A stretch of 64,000 nt of DNA from Diploptera punctata (Eukaryota > Arthropoda > Insecta > Blattodea > Blaberidae), in contig JASPKZ010008351.1 of assembly GCA_030220185.1 (NCBI GenBank), positions 806,001 to 870,000 of the forward strand. The letters are read 5' to 3'. Under the pieces are notes generated by a model. That model did not search any database and had not been told where the DNA came from. It saw only the letters and a program-made list of their open reading frames with translations. A program made the position numbers and the translations under genes. Below, in pieces: positions 54,300-64,000 of this stretch; position 1 is the stretch's first letter, and each line of letters opens with the position of its first letter.

Positions 54300-54309
54300 T
54301 ATAACTTTA

Positions 54310-54710
54310 AAATATTCACATTATTATAGGTAACACAAGTAATATTTTATGAAAGTAAAGAATTTGCATCTAAGGGAAGGATTATGTTTAAAGGTAAAGC
54401 CCAGATTGTAAGACAAGTGGTTTTCAAAACCAGAAGGCAAACAAATATTTTACATCTTACTGGCCCTATTGGGTACAAAAATAATTATGTACAGGGATTA
54501 AAAATGAGGTTTTATAGATTGAGATGTTAACCTGAATCAGGAATTTGGAAACAAATTTGTAAAACATTTTCAATTCTTGCAATGTACATAATTTTGTTTC
54601 ATATTATGTATTATGTCAAATTCTATTAATTTTAATAAATGTTTACTAATATGTGCTGTACATACCTATTCAACAACTAATACGAAACACCACTGCTAAA
54701 CATACATACA
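54310..54710. other. No gene seen
   Basis: AT-rich sequence between the mariner-like element and the palindrome at 54717. Confidence 0.5.
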
Positions 54711-54716
54711 ATGATA

Positions 54717-55122
54717 TTAAATTAATATTGAGAAGCTAAAGCTATTACTATGATAGAAATAAGTAAATTAATGAACACAATTAAATTATTGTAAATCAAT
54801 GGTAAAGAGAAAAATTTCTGCCTGAACCGGGAATCAAACCCTGAACCCCCTCTTTACCGTGCTAATGCTCTGTCCACTGAGCTAATTCGGGCTTCATTCC
54901 CATCCAAGCAGAAATCCTTTCTTTACCTTACTCTACTGGGAATGAAGCCTGAATTAGCTCAGTGGACAGAGAATTAGCATGGAAAGCTAAAAGTTCGGGG
55001 TTCGATTCCCGGTTCAGGTAGAAATTTTTCTCTTTACCATTGATTTACAATAATTTAATTGTGTTCATTAATTTACTTATTTCTATCATAGTAATAGCTT
55101 TAGCTTCTCAATATTAATTTAA
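54717..55122. repeat. Palindromic tRNA SINE (subfamily P-d), about 406 bp
   Basis: The left arm (TTAAATTAATATTGAGAAGC, tail, CAATGGTAAAGAGAAAAATT, inverted tRNA head at about 54818-54890) is mirrored by the right arm (direct tRNA head at about 54947-55018, then the same tail to 55122). The direct head has TTAGCTCAGTGG and B-box GGTTCGATTCC with anticodon loop ATGGAAA. Compare the single-head copy at 32622-32813. Confidence 0.9.
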
Positions 55123-55239
55123 TAAATAATGCTATAGCTGTGTGGAGTCCCTTCATGTCTTCTTCAGGTAGAAGCCATTCATTGTGTATTTGTGAATGAT
55201 GATTCATTGCAATTGAATGTGGGACCAGTATAAGGTAAA

Positions 55240-55372
55240 GGAAGGATTTCTGCTTGGATGGGAATGAAGCCTGAATTAGCTCAGTGGACAGAGCATTAGC
55301 ATGGAAAGCTAAAGGTTCGGGGTTCGATTCCCGGTTCATGCAGAAATTTTTCTCTTTACCATTGATATACTT
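55240..55372 (+). repeat. Single tRNA SINE head (P-d)
   Basis: A leader (GGATTTCTGCTTGGATGGGA), a tRNA head (about 55268-55340, GCCTGAATTAGCTCAGTGG to GGTTCATGC) and the arm TTTTTCTCTTTACCATTGAT. No inverted partner. Confidence 0.8.
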
Positions 55373-55439
55373 ACAATGAACTTGTTCATATGAAATATCA
55401 AGATTATTAGGACTATTATAAGATAAAATATTATTCAAA

Positions 55440-55498
55440 GTAAAGTAATCCCATAGAGGCCTCGGGAGGCGCTTGGGGTAGTAGGAGGTTAAGGCTCA
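55440..55498 (-). repeat. S3 SINE 3' fragment
   Basis: GTAATCCCATAGAGGCC then GGGGTAGTAGGAGGTTAAGG matches the S3 3' end. It is about 60 bases only. Confidence 0.7.
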
Positions 55499-55499
55499 A

Positions 55500-56235
55500 A
55501 GTAATAGGTCCAAAATATATGCTAACAAAAATTAATAATTGCATATACAGTAGAAGCTCCTTATTCGCAGGGGATATGTTTTGCAAATATGCCGCGAATA
55601 GAGAAGTCACACGTATGGAATGGTAATTTGTATATGTATATAGGGGATATGTTCCAAGATTACAAATTAAAATTATCAAAATACTCGTAAAATCAATTAA
55701 TGAGAGATTTTGAACAATTTTTATTAATTATTACTGTCAGGTTTAGGCAAGTGCCTAAAGAACTTTGGAATTTTTTCCTGTTTTGCCGCTTTTAAAACAT
55801 CTTTCAATTAGATTGATATTCAGCTGTGAACTCTGCAATAGAATTCCTTATTTTGTCTTCGGATTTCTTGATTCATTAACATTAAAATAGCATGATATAG
55901 ACGCAAACGACTTGTCAATGCATATACAGTCTAGCATTTCTATTTTTCTACTTTGGAACTAATTTTCTTTCCTTTTACTCGACATTATAAATTGACTACA
56001 AAGCAGAAGAGACACGTGTTATTCAATCAAAATTATTGCAATGAATGACAAGTTGAAACAATAAAACACCGATCATGGCAAGGGCAGCGTTTATCAACAG
56101 ACATAGCGGCATGTGAAACACTGCAGCAGTGGCTTTTAACAAGAAACTCCAGATATTACTTACCAAAAATTACAGCCTTCTAAAGTTTGATGAAATGAGA
56201 ATTACCAACACAAACACATGTTAAGTAATCAATTT
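55500..56235. other. No gene seen
   Basis: AT-rich, anonymous. GAATAGAGAAGTCACACGTA and similar words suggest an old decayed repeat, but no family is recognised. Confidence 0.4.
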
Positions 56236-56239
56236 ATTT

Positions 56240-56580
56240 GGATTTATATATTAAATTTGGGAATTTTTAACATTATGAGGTTCAATTCATAAGAATTAAA
56301 TTAATCGTGATTATTTCTTACCTCTTACTTCTATATTTCTTTAAATACAGCACTGCAGTATCGGCAACTTCTTGTCACCATCGTCAGCTGTTTTCACGAT
56401 TGTCAATTTTTACTTTTGTTTTGTAATTGGATAATTATCAACAAAAGTAAAAATTGACAATCGTGAAAACAGCTGACAATGGTGACAAGAAGTTGCCGAT
56501 ACTGCAGTGCAGTATTTAAAGAAATATAGAAGTATAAGGTAAGAAATAATCACGATTAATTTAATTCTTATTAATTTATT
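56240..56580. mobile_element. Foldback element FB1, nearly perfect hairpin
   Basis: AAAAATTGACAATCGTGAAA / TTTCACGATTGTCAATTTTT meet around a short loop near 56430. The arms extend outward through CTGCAGTATCGGCAACTTCT and AATCGTGATTATTTCTTACC. It is the clearest copy of the family at 1-190 and 26914-27308. Confidence 0.8.
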
Positions 56581-56857
56581 TGGAATTTTAAGATAAAAAA
56601 ATACCAACATTACATATACAATCCAAAAAATTTTCTGAGTGGATGAACGTCTGAACGATAAATTTCTGTTCATGTTAACTTGCCTGTTTTTTTCCAGCAA
56701 ACACTGCACTTATGAGTTTTGTGTAATAATCTTTTTAATTTGGACCAGTAGTGAACTACCACATTTACAAGCTCTGATAACCAGGATATACAAATTTCCT
56801 TGAATGATTTACAGTCTGATGTGCAATATGTTTAAATTTGTATACACTTCATTTATT

Positions 56858-57172
56858 GCGCCGTGGCCGAATGGTTAAGGCAAGAGCTATGGGACTTCCG
56901 CTGGTTTGAGACCCCCATGTGGGAAGAAATTTTCTCTTGGAATTTTAGCCAGTATGGGACCTGTGCCCACCCAGCATCATGAGGCATTTGGATAGCTACA
57001 ATAAGTTGCGACTCCAGGTTGAGAAGATCAGCACGGCTAGGGGACCCAACATGCTGACCACATGTCACCCCTACACTGGCTTATGATCGTCTACCTCTGT
57101 GATTAACATGTGTGGACGTGAGGTCAGCAGCCGGATGGTAGGTCGAGGCTTTCTAGGTCTATTGCGCTTGAA
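56858..57172 (+). repeat. tRNA-headed SINE, family S1 (plus)
   Basis: GCGCCGTGGCCGAATGGTTA is the tRNA head; the body GCCAGTATGGGACCTGTGCC runs to GGTAGGTCGAGGC. It is the only S1 copy on the plus strand. Confidence 0.87.
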
Positions 57173-57179
57173 ATTTTTT

Positions 57180-57490
57180 TTTATTCATCTTCATAAATCG
57201 CACTTCCTGGTTAAACACATCTTATTAAAAATCAAGAGTTTGGTGATACCTTCAAACAACGAAGTTGTGTAATATATCTCAAGAATCCATTTTCCCATAA
57301 CCATATTTCCTTCCCTTTCTACTTTGTAAATTTGCACAGTATATCCTGGCCCACCAATTACATCTGTTTTGATACTGTATTAACTTTGAAGAACATGTCT
57401 CTATAAAATGTAAATTATTTCAAGTTTTTTTTTTACGTCAAGTATTGAATTTGTGACTATATATATAAGTTATATTGCAGATTTTTGCGG
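57180..57490. other. No gene seen
   Basis: AT-rich sequence between an S1 SINE and the foldback at 57497. Confidence 0.45.
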
Positions 57491-57496
57491 ATATAA

Positions 57497-57895
57497 GTAT
57501 GAATAAGAAAGTTTTCTTGGGTTGTCCGTGTCTTGGATTCAAGTTCAGCCACTGACTCCGACGTTTCGGCATGATTCCACATGCCATTATCAAGGAATGA
57601 TAAGTTCGAGTCACAGGTTTAGGTCTTATATAATTAAATAAATAGAGTTTTCGCTGTGGTCCGTTTCCGAAGATGTACACCCATCCAAGGTTTAGTTCTT
57701 ATGTAGTTAAACACCTTCAGTTTTCAGTGCGGTCCATTTCGACAGCGAAAACTCTATTTATTTAATTATATAAGACCTAAACCTGTGACTCGAACTTATC
57801 ATTCCTTGATAATGGCATGTGGGATCATGCCGAAACGTTGGAGCCAGGGGCCAAACTTGAATCCAAGACGCGGAAAACCCAAGAAAACTTTCTTA

Positions 57896-57899
<4 letters not shown>
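57497..57899. mobile_element. Foldback element with Penelope/hammerhead-like arms
   Basis: Left arm (ATAAGAAAGTTTTCTTGGGT, then CATTATCAAGGAATGATAAG, TTTAATTATATAAGACC in mirror) and right arm pair over about 160 bases. In both arms, on one strand, the order TTGATAATGG / CATG-stem / GCCGAAACGT resembles a hammerhead core with two changes. A miniature relative lies at 58548-58653. A TA microsatellite follows at 57900-57929. Confidence 0.7.

Positions 57900-57929
<30 letters not shown>
57900..57929. repeat. TA microsatellite
   Basis: About 15 uninterrupted TA units at the end of the foldback element. Confidence 0.9.
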
Positions 57930-57935
<6 letters not shown>

Positions 57936-58261
57936 AAACAGATGATTCAGTAGCGGAGATTCTAATTTACCCAATCATGGCAAGCGCTAGATGCCTTTTC
58001 TCCTGCCATTTGCTTTCCTATGTGTATAGCCAGCGTATCAGGTGGTTTCATCCAATATGGTTCGTTTATTTACATACTCTTGTGTGTGTTGTATTCTGTT
58101 TTGTTTCAATGTCATTTTCATTACATGAATATGTTATATATTATTATGAGTTAGTTATTTTGAGTCAAAATAACTAACTCATTAATAATTAAAAGAAACC
58201 TCATAGTGTTGTTTCCTACAAATATTAAATAAAAATGTGTGTGTGTATATATATGACATGA

Positions 58262-58360
58262 TAACAAAAATAAATGCTCGGACGGGACTTGAACCCGGAC
58301 CTCTGGATTTATATCCCAGTGCGCTACCGATTACAGTACAAGTCTAGTATAAACATTCAT
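58262..58360 (-). repeat. tRNA-like SINE head (fifth type)
   Basis: On the minus strand GTAATCGGTAGCGCACTGGG, a B-box GGTTCAAGTCCC and ATGAATGTTTATACTAG-type flank. The T-arm half also occurs at 1205-1250 and, as a small hairpin, at 693-770. Confidence 0.65.
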
Positions 58361-58650
58361 TTTTTCTTATATATATTCTCATTGTTACTAGATGTAGTGG
58401 GAACTTGGTCTCCACTGCCACCTGGTAGCTCCTATCACAAGTAAGCAAATTAAAGAGAATATTTTTACTTTATAGCAATGACGCTTCATTAATGTTATAA
58501 TTAAATTTTTGACATTGAGCAATGCATATATATATATGTATATAATTAAGAAAGTTTCCTTGAGTTTTCCGCATCATGGAGTCAAGGTTGGCCTCTGTCC
58601 ACTGACCTTGAATCCATGACATGAAAAACCCAAGAAAACTTTCTTAATCA

Positions 58651-58820
58651 TACTTACTTACTTACTCACTGGCACTATCGAACCCGTAGGTTTATGACCG
58701 CACGGACATAAGCTCTCCATACATCCCTATCCTGAGCTAATGCTTTCCAATCATTCCCTGTATAATCTACTTCCCTCAAATCATAGTTAATGTTATTCTC
58801 CCACCTCATTCTTGGTTTAC
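58651..58820 (-). mobile_element. RTE-like LINE R1 3' end (minus)
   Basis: TACTTACTTACTCACTGGCA is followed by the complement of the R1 C-terminus to about LTMRWENN. It is 170 bases long, inserted at an AATCATACT word that recurs at 58825. Confidence 0.88.
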
Positions 58821-58829
58821 CATTAATCA

Positions 58830-60210
58830 TACTTATATCTGCAAAAATCTACAATATATCGTCACTTAAGAAACAATACCGCATAACTGACATTTTTGGT
58901 GAAATTGACATTTTTCTACTGTTAGCATCACTGAAGAAATGCGCTCAGTTCAAACATAGATTAGGATGAAATTTTGTACCATGACCTTGCTAAACTTATA
59001 GATACAATGGTTTCAATCTATAGGTACTAAGGAGAAAAATAAACAGTTTTTTGTTTCTCATGCGAAATTTGTATTTTGTTAATTACGCAGTATTGTTTCT
59101 TAAGCGACGATATACATATATATATAGAAAATCTTTTGCAAAAACACAACGAAAATTCCAGAACAAATGTCCAAATAACTTCATACCTTAATGCCAATAC
59201 AATAAGAAGTTTAGCCAAAAAATTCAAAGAGGTTTTGTAAATGATCATAAGAGACATGTTCTTACAGAAAAAAAATTAAGATAGGACAGAAACTAGAGCA
59301 CAACCCAGAAAAATCCCTTAGATATTTGGCGCAGGAAACAGTGGTAAGTTACAGGTCCACTTGTCAAGCAACAAAATTACATAAATTAAAGTAATTCAAA
59401 ATTCTGATAATTCAAAAATTTAAAAAAAAAACAAGATCCCAATAAAACATTTTCAGCACCTATTGTCAGTTAGGCACGTATCAATTTCTATAAAATGTTT
59501 CAGTGCCAGGGGACTGGCAGATCTGCTTGTCACAGGTATGCTCCTAGTGCCTGCAGCTGGAAAAATTAGAATTTCTGCTATTGGATAATCTGTTTGCACT
59601 GTATTTTTTTTTACTATACCCAATCTGCCATATCTGCTCTGAAGTTTAGGTTATTCGAGTGGTAAAGGGAAAATTTGCCCTCTACTGCCAATAAGGATAT
59701 GGTTATAGTTGGAGTAGACGTCTGCCATAACCAATCACTGCTTTTGACTCAGCTATAGCTCGCTAGTAAGGTTTGAAATTGCTGAGATGTTGTCAGCTGT
59801 ATGTCTGCTAACCACAAACATAAAGCGGCCACTTCCACTGATTATCCATATTGGCAACACCGTCGTGAAAACGTCAAGGCCGGAGAATCAGTGGCTGTAG
59901 TATAATACTGACCACTTGGCAATGCAGCCATCAGCTCTCTTACTCTCCAATATTTCCCAGATGCTATAGATTTGGATGAAAGGAGTGGACTTGCTGAAAG
60001 TGGTCCTGATCCATCTTTTCTTGTAAATTGCACAAAGGAGAAAAGTGGGGAAGAGATAATTCCAAATCTGTGCAAATGTTTTAATAATCAATCTTGACCC
60101 GTGTTCAATCTGAAGGATGCAACGAACGCTCTTCCTTGGATACCCATCAAGGGATTTTAAATAATTATATGATGTGGATGACCTCATATTCGAAATAGGG
60201 AAAATAAAAA
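58830..60210. other. No gene seen
   Basis: Anonymous sequence. A 99-codon minus frame at 60187-59888 has no recognised similarity or good context and is not called. Confidence 0.45.
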
Positions 60211-60219
60211 AAATGTGAA

Positions 60220-60780
60220 TTTTTTAAATATCTTGGGTCAATAATTACAAGTTTAGGTATCTGTGAGAGAGATGTACAGACTAAAATTGCAATGGCAAAA
60301 AATGCAACTAAAACATTACATGGAATAATTTGGAACAAAATGAAAATTTATGAGAGCATAATACAGAATATTTTGTCATATGGAAGTGAAACTTGGTCTT
60401 TGACAGAAGTACAAAAAAATAAAATTAGAAGAGTTGAATTTGATTATTTTAGAAGAAGCCTCCAAAAAACAAGACAGGATAAAATAAATGAATTCCTTTG
60501 GAGAGAAATGAATGTCACCACATCAGTTGTTAAAGAGGATTGAAAATCAAACACTTAAATGTATGGCCATGTACAAAGAATGGAAAATGAAAGATGGCCA
60601 AAAAATATATACCAATGGTCAACCCCTAGACAAAATAAACGTGGCAGACCAAGATGGAAATGGAAAACCTACGTCAGAACTATAATGGATGATAGGAATT
60701 TGGAAGAGGGAGATTGGAATGATAGAGATAAATGGAAACTGAAGATTGCAAACCTATAAATGGGGGAAAGCTGAAGAAGA
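60220..60780 (+). mobile_element. LINE (third family) C-terminal fragment (plus)
   Basis: It reads FKYLGSIITSLGICERDVQT-like, then GIIWNKMKIYESIIQNILSY, GSETWSLTEVQKNKIRRVEF and, after a stop at 60541, MYGHVQRMENERWPKNIYQW and KRGRPRWKWKTYV, ending with a GAAGAAGAAG tail. It is close in wording to 34117-34830 and lacks the catalytic domain. Confidence 0.87.
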
Positions 60781-60789
60781 GAAGAAGAA

Positions 60790-62350
60790 GAAAACTACAT
60801 TAAAAAAATTAGACAATATAATTTTAAATTCTGAACTGATTAATCTCTTAAATTCTTTATATATGTAATTACCGGAACCCCAACAAAAAGTACCTGGGTT
60901 TTGCTACAAAAAGTTCCATATCATATATTTTGTTGTTTTACACTTTGAAAAGAAACTGTAGAAGGCATCCTTGAAAATAGGTTTTTCACAATAGTATAGT
61001 TCACCTATATCTGTGCTTGGTACACATTCCATGGTTCTTTATTAGTTCTCTTTTGTAAAAGTTAAAAAGTTTTTGATTTTCTCCTCCTCTATTAAACTGA
61101 TTAATCCATACAAACTTTGCAGAGGAACAGCATCATCCAGATTAAGTATATTTTTATAACATTAGATATAGAATATTCTTGTTTTTAATATGGGCATGAC
61201 AAATGTGTTTTTTTATTAATATTTTTCCTTTTTGATTTACATTTGTTTAACTTTTTCCGACATATAAATAGAAAATCATAACACATACCTATACTCAAGT
61301 GAAGATATAAAATTCCCTACCTTGCTGGGAAGGTAACCACACAATGGTGATGGGCTAGGCTTGAAAAATGGCAATAAAGTTGCTTTATTTATTTAGTAAT
61401 ATTTCTTCACTAATAATACATCTTCTTCATCATCCAGGGATTAAGCCTGTTGGCTCGTTCCGGTTTCATGAAAGCTAGAATTGTTAAAATTGTTCAGACC
61501 ATCTATTGTGTGGGCATCCAGCATTTCTCCTTCCATGTGATTTATAATTTAGTAATAATTTTGGAAATCTTTCTTCTGGCATTCTATCATCATGTTCTTT
61601 CCAGTCGTTCCTGTACTTATTTCACACCAAAAAAAACACCCTATAATGTTTGCATGAATATAAATAACACATTTATACATTTATTTGCCTTGTGCAATTT
61701 AAATAAAAGCTAATCAAAATAATGCCATAGCCCATTTAAACATATTTAGAAAATGTAACATGGAAAATATGATGCAACATATGTGAATATTCTAAATGAT
61801 TTTATATACATGAGATAACTCAAATGTGCATATTATTGGGATTTTACTGTATGTAATTTTTTTTTTCTAATCTTCAGTCTTGAGATCGTTTTTGTACTTG
61901 GGTAATAGGTGTTGTAATAATTTTTACTATTAAGTCATCTTGAAGTTATGTTAAAATATTTCAAAAGGGTAAAGTAGCTAATTAATTAAAATTCTTTGTA
62001 AATACAATTCTATATCATATATATTTTTGTTTTTAATTCATGACTGTGCCATGTTTATGGGAATAAAATTAAATATGTTATTAAATCTTTGTTAATTTGG
62101 AAATGCTGTAATAAATAATTCACACAGTTTATGCTTGACATTTATTATGATTTCCCAAACAACAAACCCTTGTGTGTATAGGGAAGTTCAGGTAATGTGG
62201 ACCCTTCTGTTTGAGTGGATCCTGTTAATATCTTCTTCAATTGGTGCTGTCCTCGAACAGAACATATTTTAACTTCTTCCCCTCATCAACTTTTATGGGT
62301 TCAAGGCCAGTTTCTTTTATTCTTTTTGTGAAGAAGGGTTTATTTGTGAT
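60790..62350. other. No gene seen
   Basis: AT-rich. Frames up to 87 codons (61450-61713) show no recognised motif. The words CCAGGGATTAAGCCTGTTGG and TTCCGGTTTC hint at an old LINE 3' piece. Confidence 0.4.
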
Positions 62351-62363
62351 ATTTATGAAAATG

Positions 62364-62755
62364 GCCACGGTGAACTAGTGGTTATGCTCCTTGCCTCTGG
62401 TCCCGAGGGTCGCGGGTTCAAACCCGGCCAGGGTCAATGGATTTTTTAGGACGGAAAAATCCAAGGAGCAAGTCCTCCGGGAGGGACTTAAGCCGTGGGT
62501 CCCGAGTCTGAAGATTTTCAGGCTCGTAAAAAATCCTTAAGCCTGAATGAAAAGTCCTCTAAGCAAAATTTTCCCGTCCTAGTACTACCTTGGTTTCCTA
62601 GATGTCAGTATGAGGCGGAACGCTGACCACGGACCACTCAAAATGACATCTATACGAAAACAAGTGTATCTAAATTTATATGGTTCAAATTCTTCCCTGT
62701 AGGGGGAGAGCACCTAAATCTCTGTAAAGGGAAAACATGGGCTTACAAAAAAAAA
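62364..62755 (+). repeat. tRNA-headed SINE, family S4 (plus), 9-bp target duplication
   Basis: GTGAACTAGTGGTTATGC and B-box GGTTCAAACCC begin it, and an A-run ends it. ATGAAAATG occurs at 62355-62363 and 62756-62764. Confidence 0.9.
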
Positions 62756-63392
62756 ATGAAAATGACCACTTTAAAAGTTTTTCAAGCTAAGAATCAATTC
62801 TTAATTTCTGCTATTGAATATTACAAATGTTGAAAAAAAAAACTCCTAAATATATATTATGTAGATGCTGTTTTACGATATACGTAATATACTGACAGGT
62901 TTGGTTTGATATTAGGTGACATGGTTGCTGTATAAAATAATTAAACATAAAAAAGGAATTTGTTAATGTATACCCTCCACGAGGATCTGGGTCCACTTTA
63001 CACGAATACATATATTTTATCAATGACGATGCTATCTGTAAAAACTATTCACTTAATTAATTTTATTTAATATTCTTGTAATTTTACTAAACCCAAAGAC
63101 CGTCGCTTTCTGCAGTTGAATGGAGTGTGAATGTTATAACCGGCAATAATTTTTTAAAACATTAAATAAATATCAATGCTTTTTAATTATGATCAGTCAT
63201 AAATATTTTCAGATTAATCTGTGCCTGTCTGTATAAATTAATAGAGTAAATAAACTTAAAAATAGACTAAAAAACTAAGGTGGACTCTGGGGTCCACTTT
63301 ATCCAAATATGGAAGTTTAAGTCGACTTTTCATATAATATAAAAAAGTTTATAAACTATGAATATATTTCCATTTCAACAAATACTTTTTCA

Positions 63393-64000
63393 AATTATCG
63401 CCCAATAGCACTAACTAGTGTAATTGTTAAAATTATGGAAAAAATGATTTCAAATCGATTAAATTGGTATTTAGAAACCAATAATTTACTTTCACCCAAT
63501 CAAGCTGGATTTAGAGAATTACAATCAACAAATTGTACACCTAAGTCAAGCTATTAAAGACAGTTTCAACAGAAAAGAAGACACTCTGGCAATGTTCGTT
63601 GATTTCCAAGGAGCATATGACTCTATTTGGAGATATAAATTATTAGAAAAAATGCAGACTTTAGGCATTCAAGGGAATATGCTACTCTGGATCAGCAATT
63701 TTCTCATCCAACGGTTCATCGCTACAAAGTATAATAATCACCTCTCTAAATACCAACAAACACATCGAGGTTTACCACAGGGTTCTGTACTCAGTACCAT
63801 TCTCTTCAATATCTACATTAATGATCTACCTAAGCATATAGAAAAGCTCGAAACGAAAACCCTACTTTTTGCTGATGATGTTGTAATATGGGTCTCCAAA
63901 CCGAAAAACCAAAGTCAACAATTAATAACCATAGCCCAGCAATCACTAATACAGTTAGAGAATTGAACATCCCAGAACTTAATGAAGATAAATATACAGA
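63393..64000 (+). mobile_element. Jockey-like LINE reverse transcriptase, one frame break, runs off the window
   Basis: It reads NYRPIALTSVIVKIMEKMIS and NLLSPNQAGFRELQSTN (63393-63530). After a frame shift near 63535 it continues LSQAIKDSFNRKEDTLAMF, VDFQGAYDSIWRYKLLEKMQ, HRGLPQGSVLSTILFNIYIN and the catalytic LLFADDVVIW (about 63865-63895). The RPIxL, AGFR, GLPQGS and FADD blocks are those of Jockey-group LINEs. It may be the same type as the RNase H piece at 5648-6420. The end lies beyond 64000. Confidence 0.9.

Noticed and set aside
57785..58177. 130-codon plus frame
   Set aside because: It reads through a foldback arm and a TA microsatellite; no conserved sequence.
59888..60187. 99-codon minus frame
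   Set aside because: No recognisable motif and overlapped by another frame of equal quality; treated as chance.
62130..63310. Recurring GTGGACCC / GGGTCCACTTTA words suggesting a coding repeat
   Set aside because: Too few and too scattered to support a gene or element; no frame stays open between them.
1..64000. CRISPR arrays, bacterial operons, ribosomal RNA genes or viral genomes
   Set aside because: No regularly spaced direct repeats, no rRNA-like blocks and no prokaryotic gene arrangement were seen; the window is eukaryotic.

Overview
The window looks like insect nuclear DNA, most likely from a cockroach (Dictyoptera). It is AT-rich, gene-poor and packed with SINEs, LINEs, Penelope-like elements and foldback DNA. 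The wording of the commonest LINE protein resembles my recollection of American cockroach repeats; I could not check this. Only four conserved host genes are visible: ACAD9 (minus, 9668-11572), TNPO3 (minus, 23369-26149, two one-base frame breaks), a SMIM13-like micro-membrane protein (plus, exons about 41.55 kb and 52.62 kb) and NAA10 (plus, 52883-53431).

Layout. 1-9.4 kb: foldback and TIR elements, SINEs, a degenerate TTAGG-like block around a GGCC-rich minisatellite, a LINE RNase H fragment and a hAT remnant. 9.4-12.6 kb: ACAD9 and a GC-richer upstream segment that may hold its promoter. 12.6-23 kb: LINE, Penelope, pogo-like and IS630/Tc1-like fragments with tRNA-derived palindromes. 23-26.2 kb: TNPO3. 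26.2-41.5 kb: SINEs, tRNA palindromes, two LINE families, the endonuclease part of an RTE-like LINE and a 1.33 kb foldback. 41.5-52.8 kb: the SMIM13 gene, whose 11 kb intron holds LINEs, an RTE-like copy inside an inverted Penelope pair, and a hAT with 8-bp target duplications and a nested SINE. 52.8-53.4 kb: NAA10, 123 bases after the SMIM13 stop. 53.6-64 kb: a deleted mariner-like element, more SINEs and palindromes, a LINE 3' end and a LINE reverse transcriptase running off the edge.

The host genes do not form one pathway: ACAD9 is mitochondrial (complex I assembly, acyl-CoA oxidation), TNPO3 imports SR proteins, NAA10 acetylates protein N-termini, and SMIM13 is an uncharacterised membrane protein. 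Three of the four have coding regions without introns. SMIM13 and NAA10 lie so close on one strand, with no AATAAA or ATTAAA between, that a shared transcript is plausible.

The most unusual signal is a set of tRNA-derived elements built as inverted tRNA / core / direct tRNA / single tail, with 11-14 bp target duplications. These are SINE-like insertions that fold into long hairpins. A second recurrent signal is hammerhead-ribozyme-like cores in Penelope-type inverted repeats.
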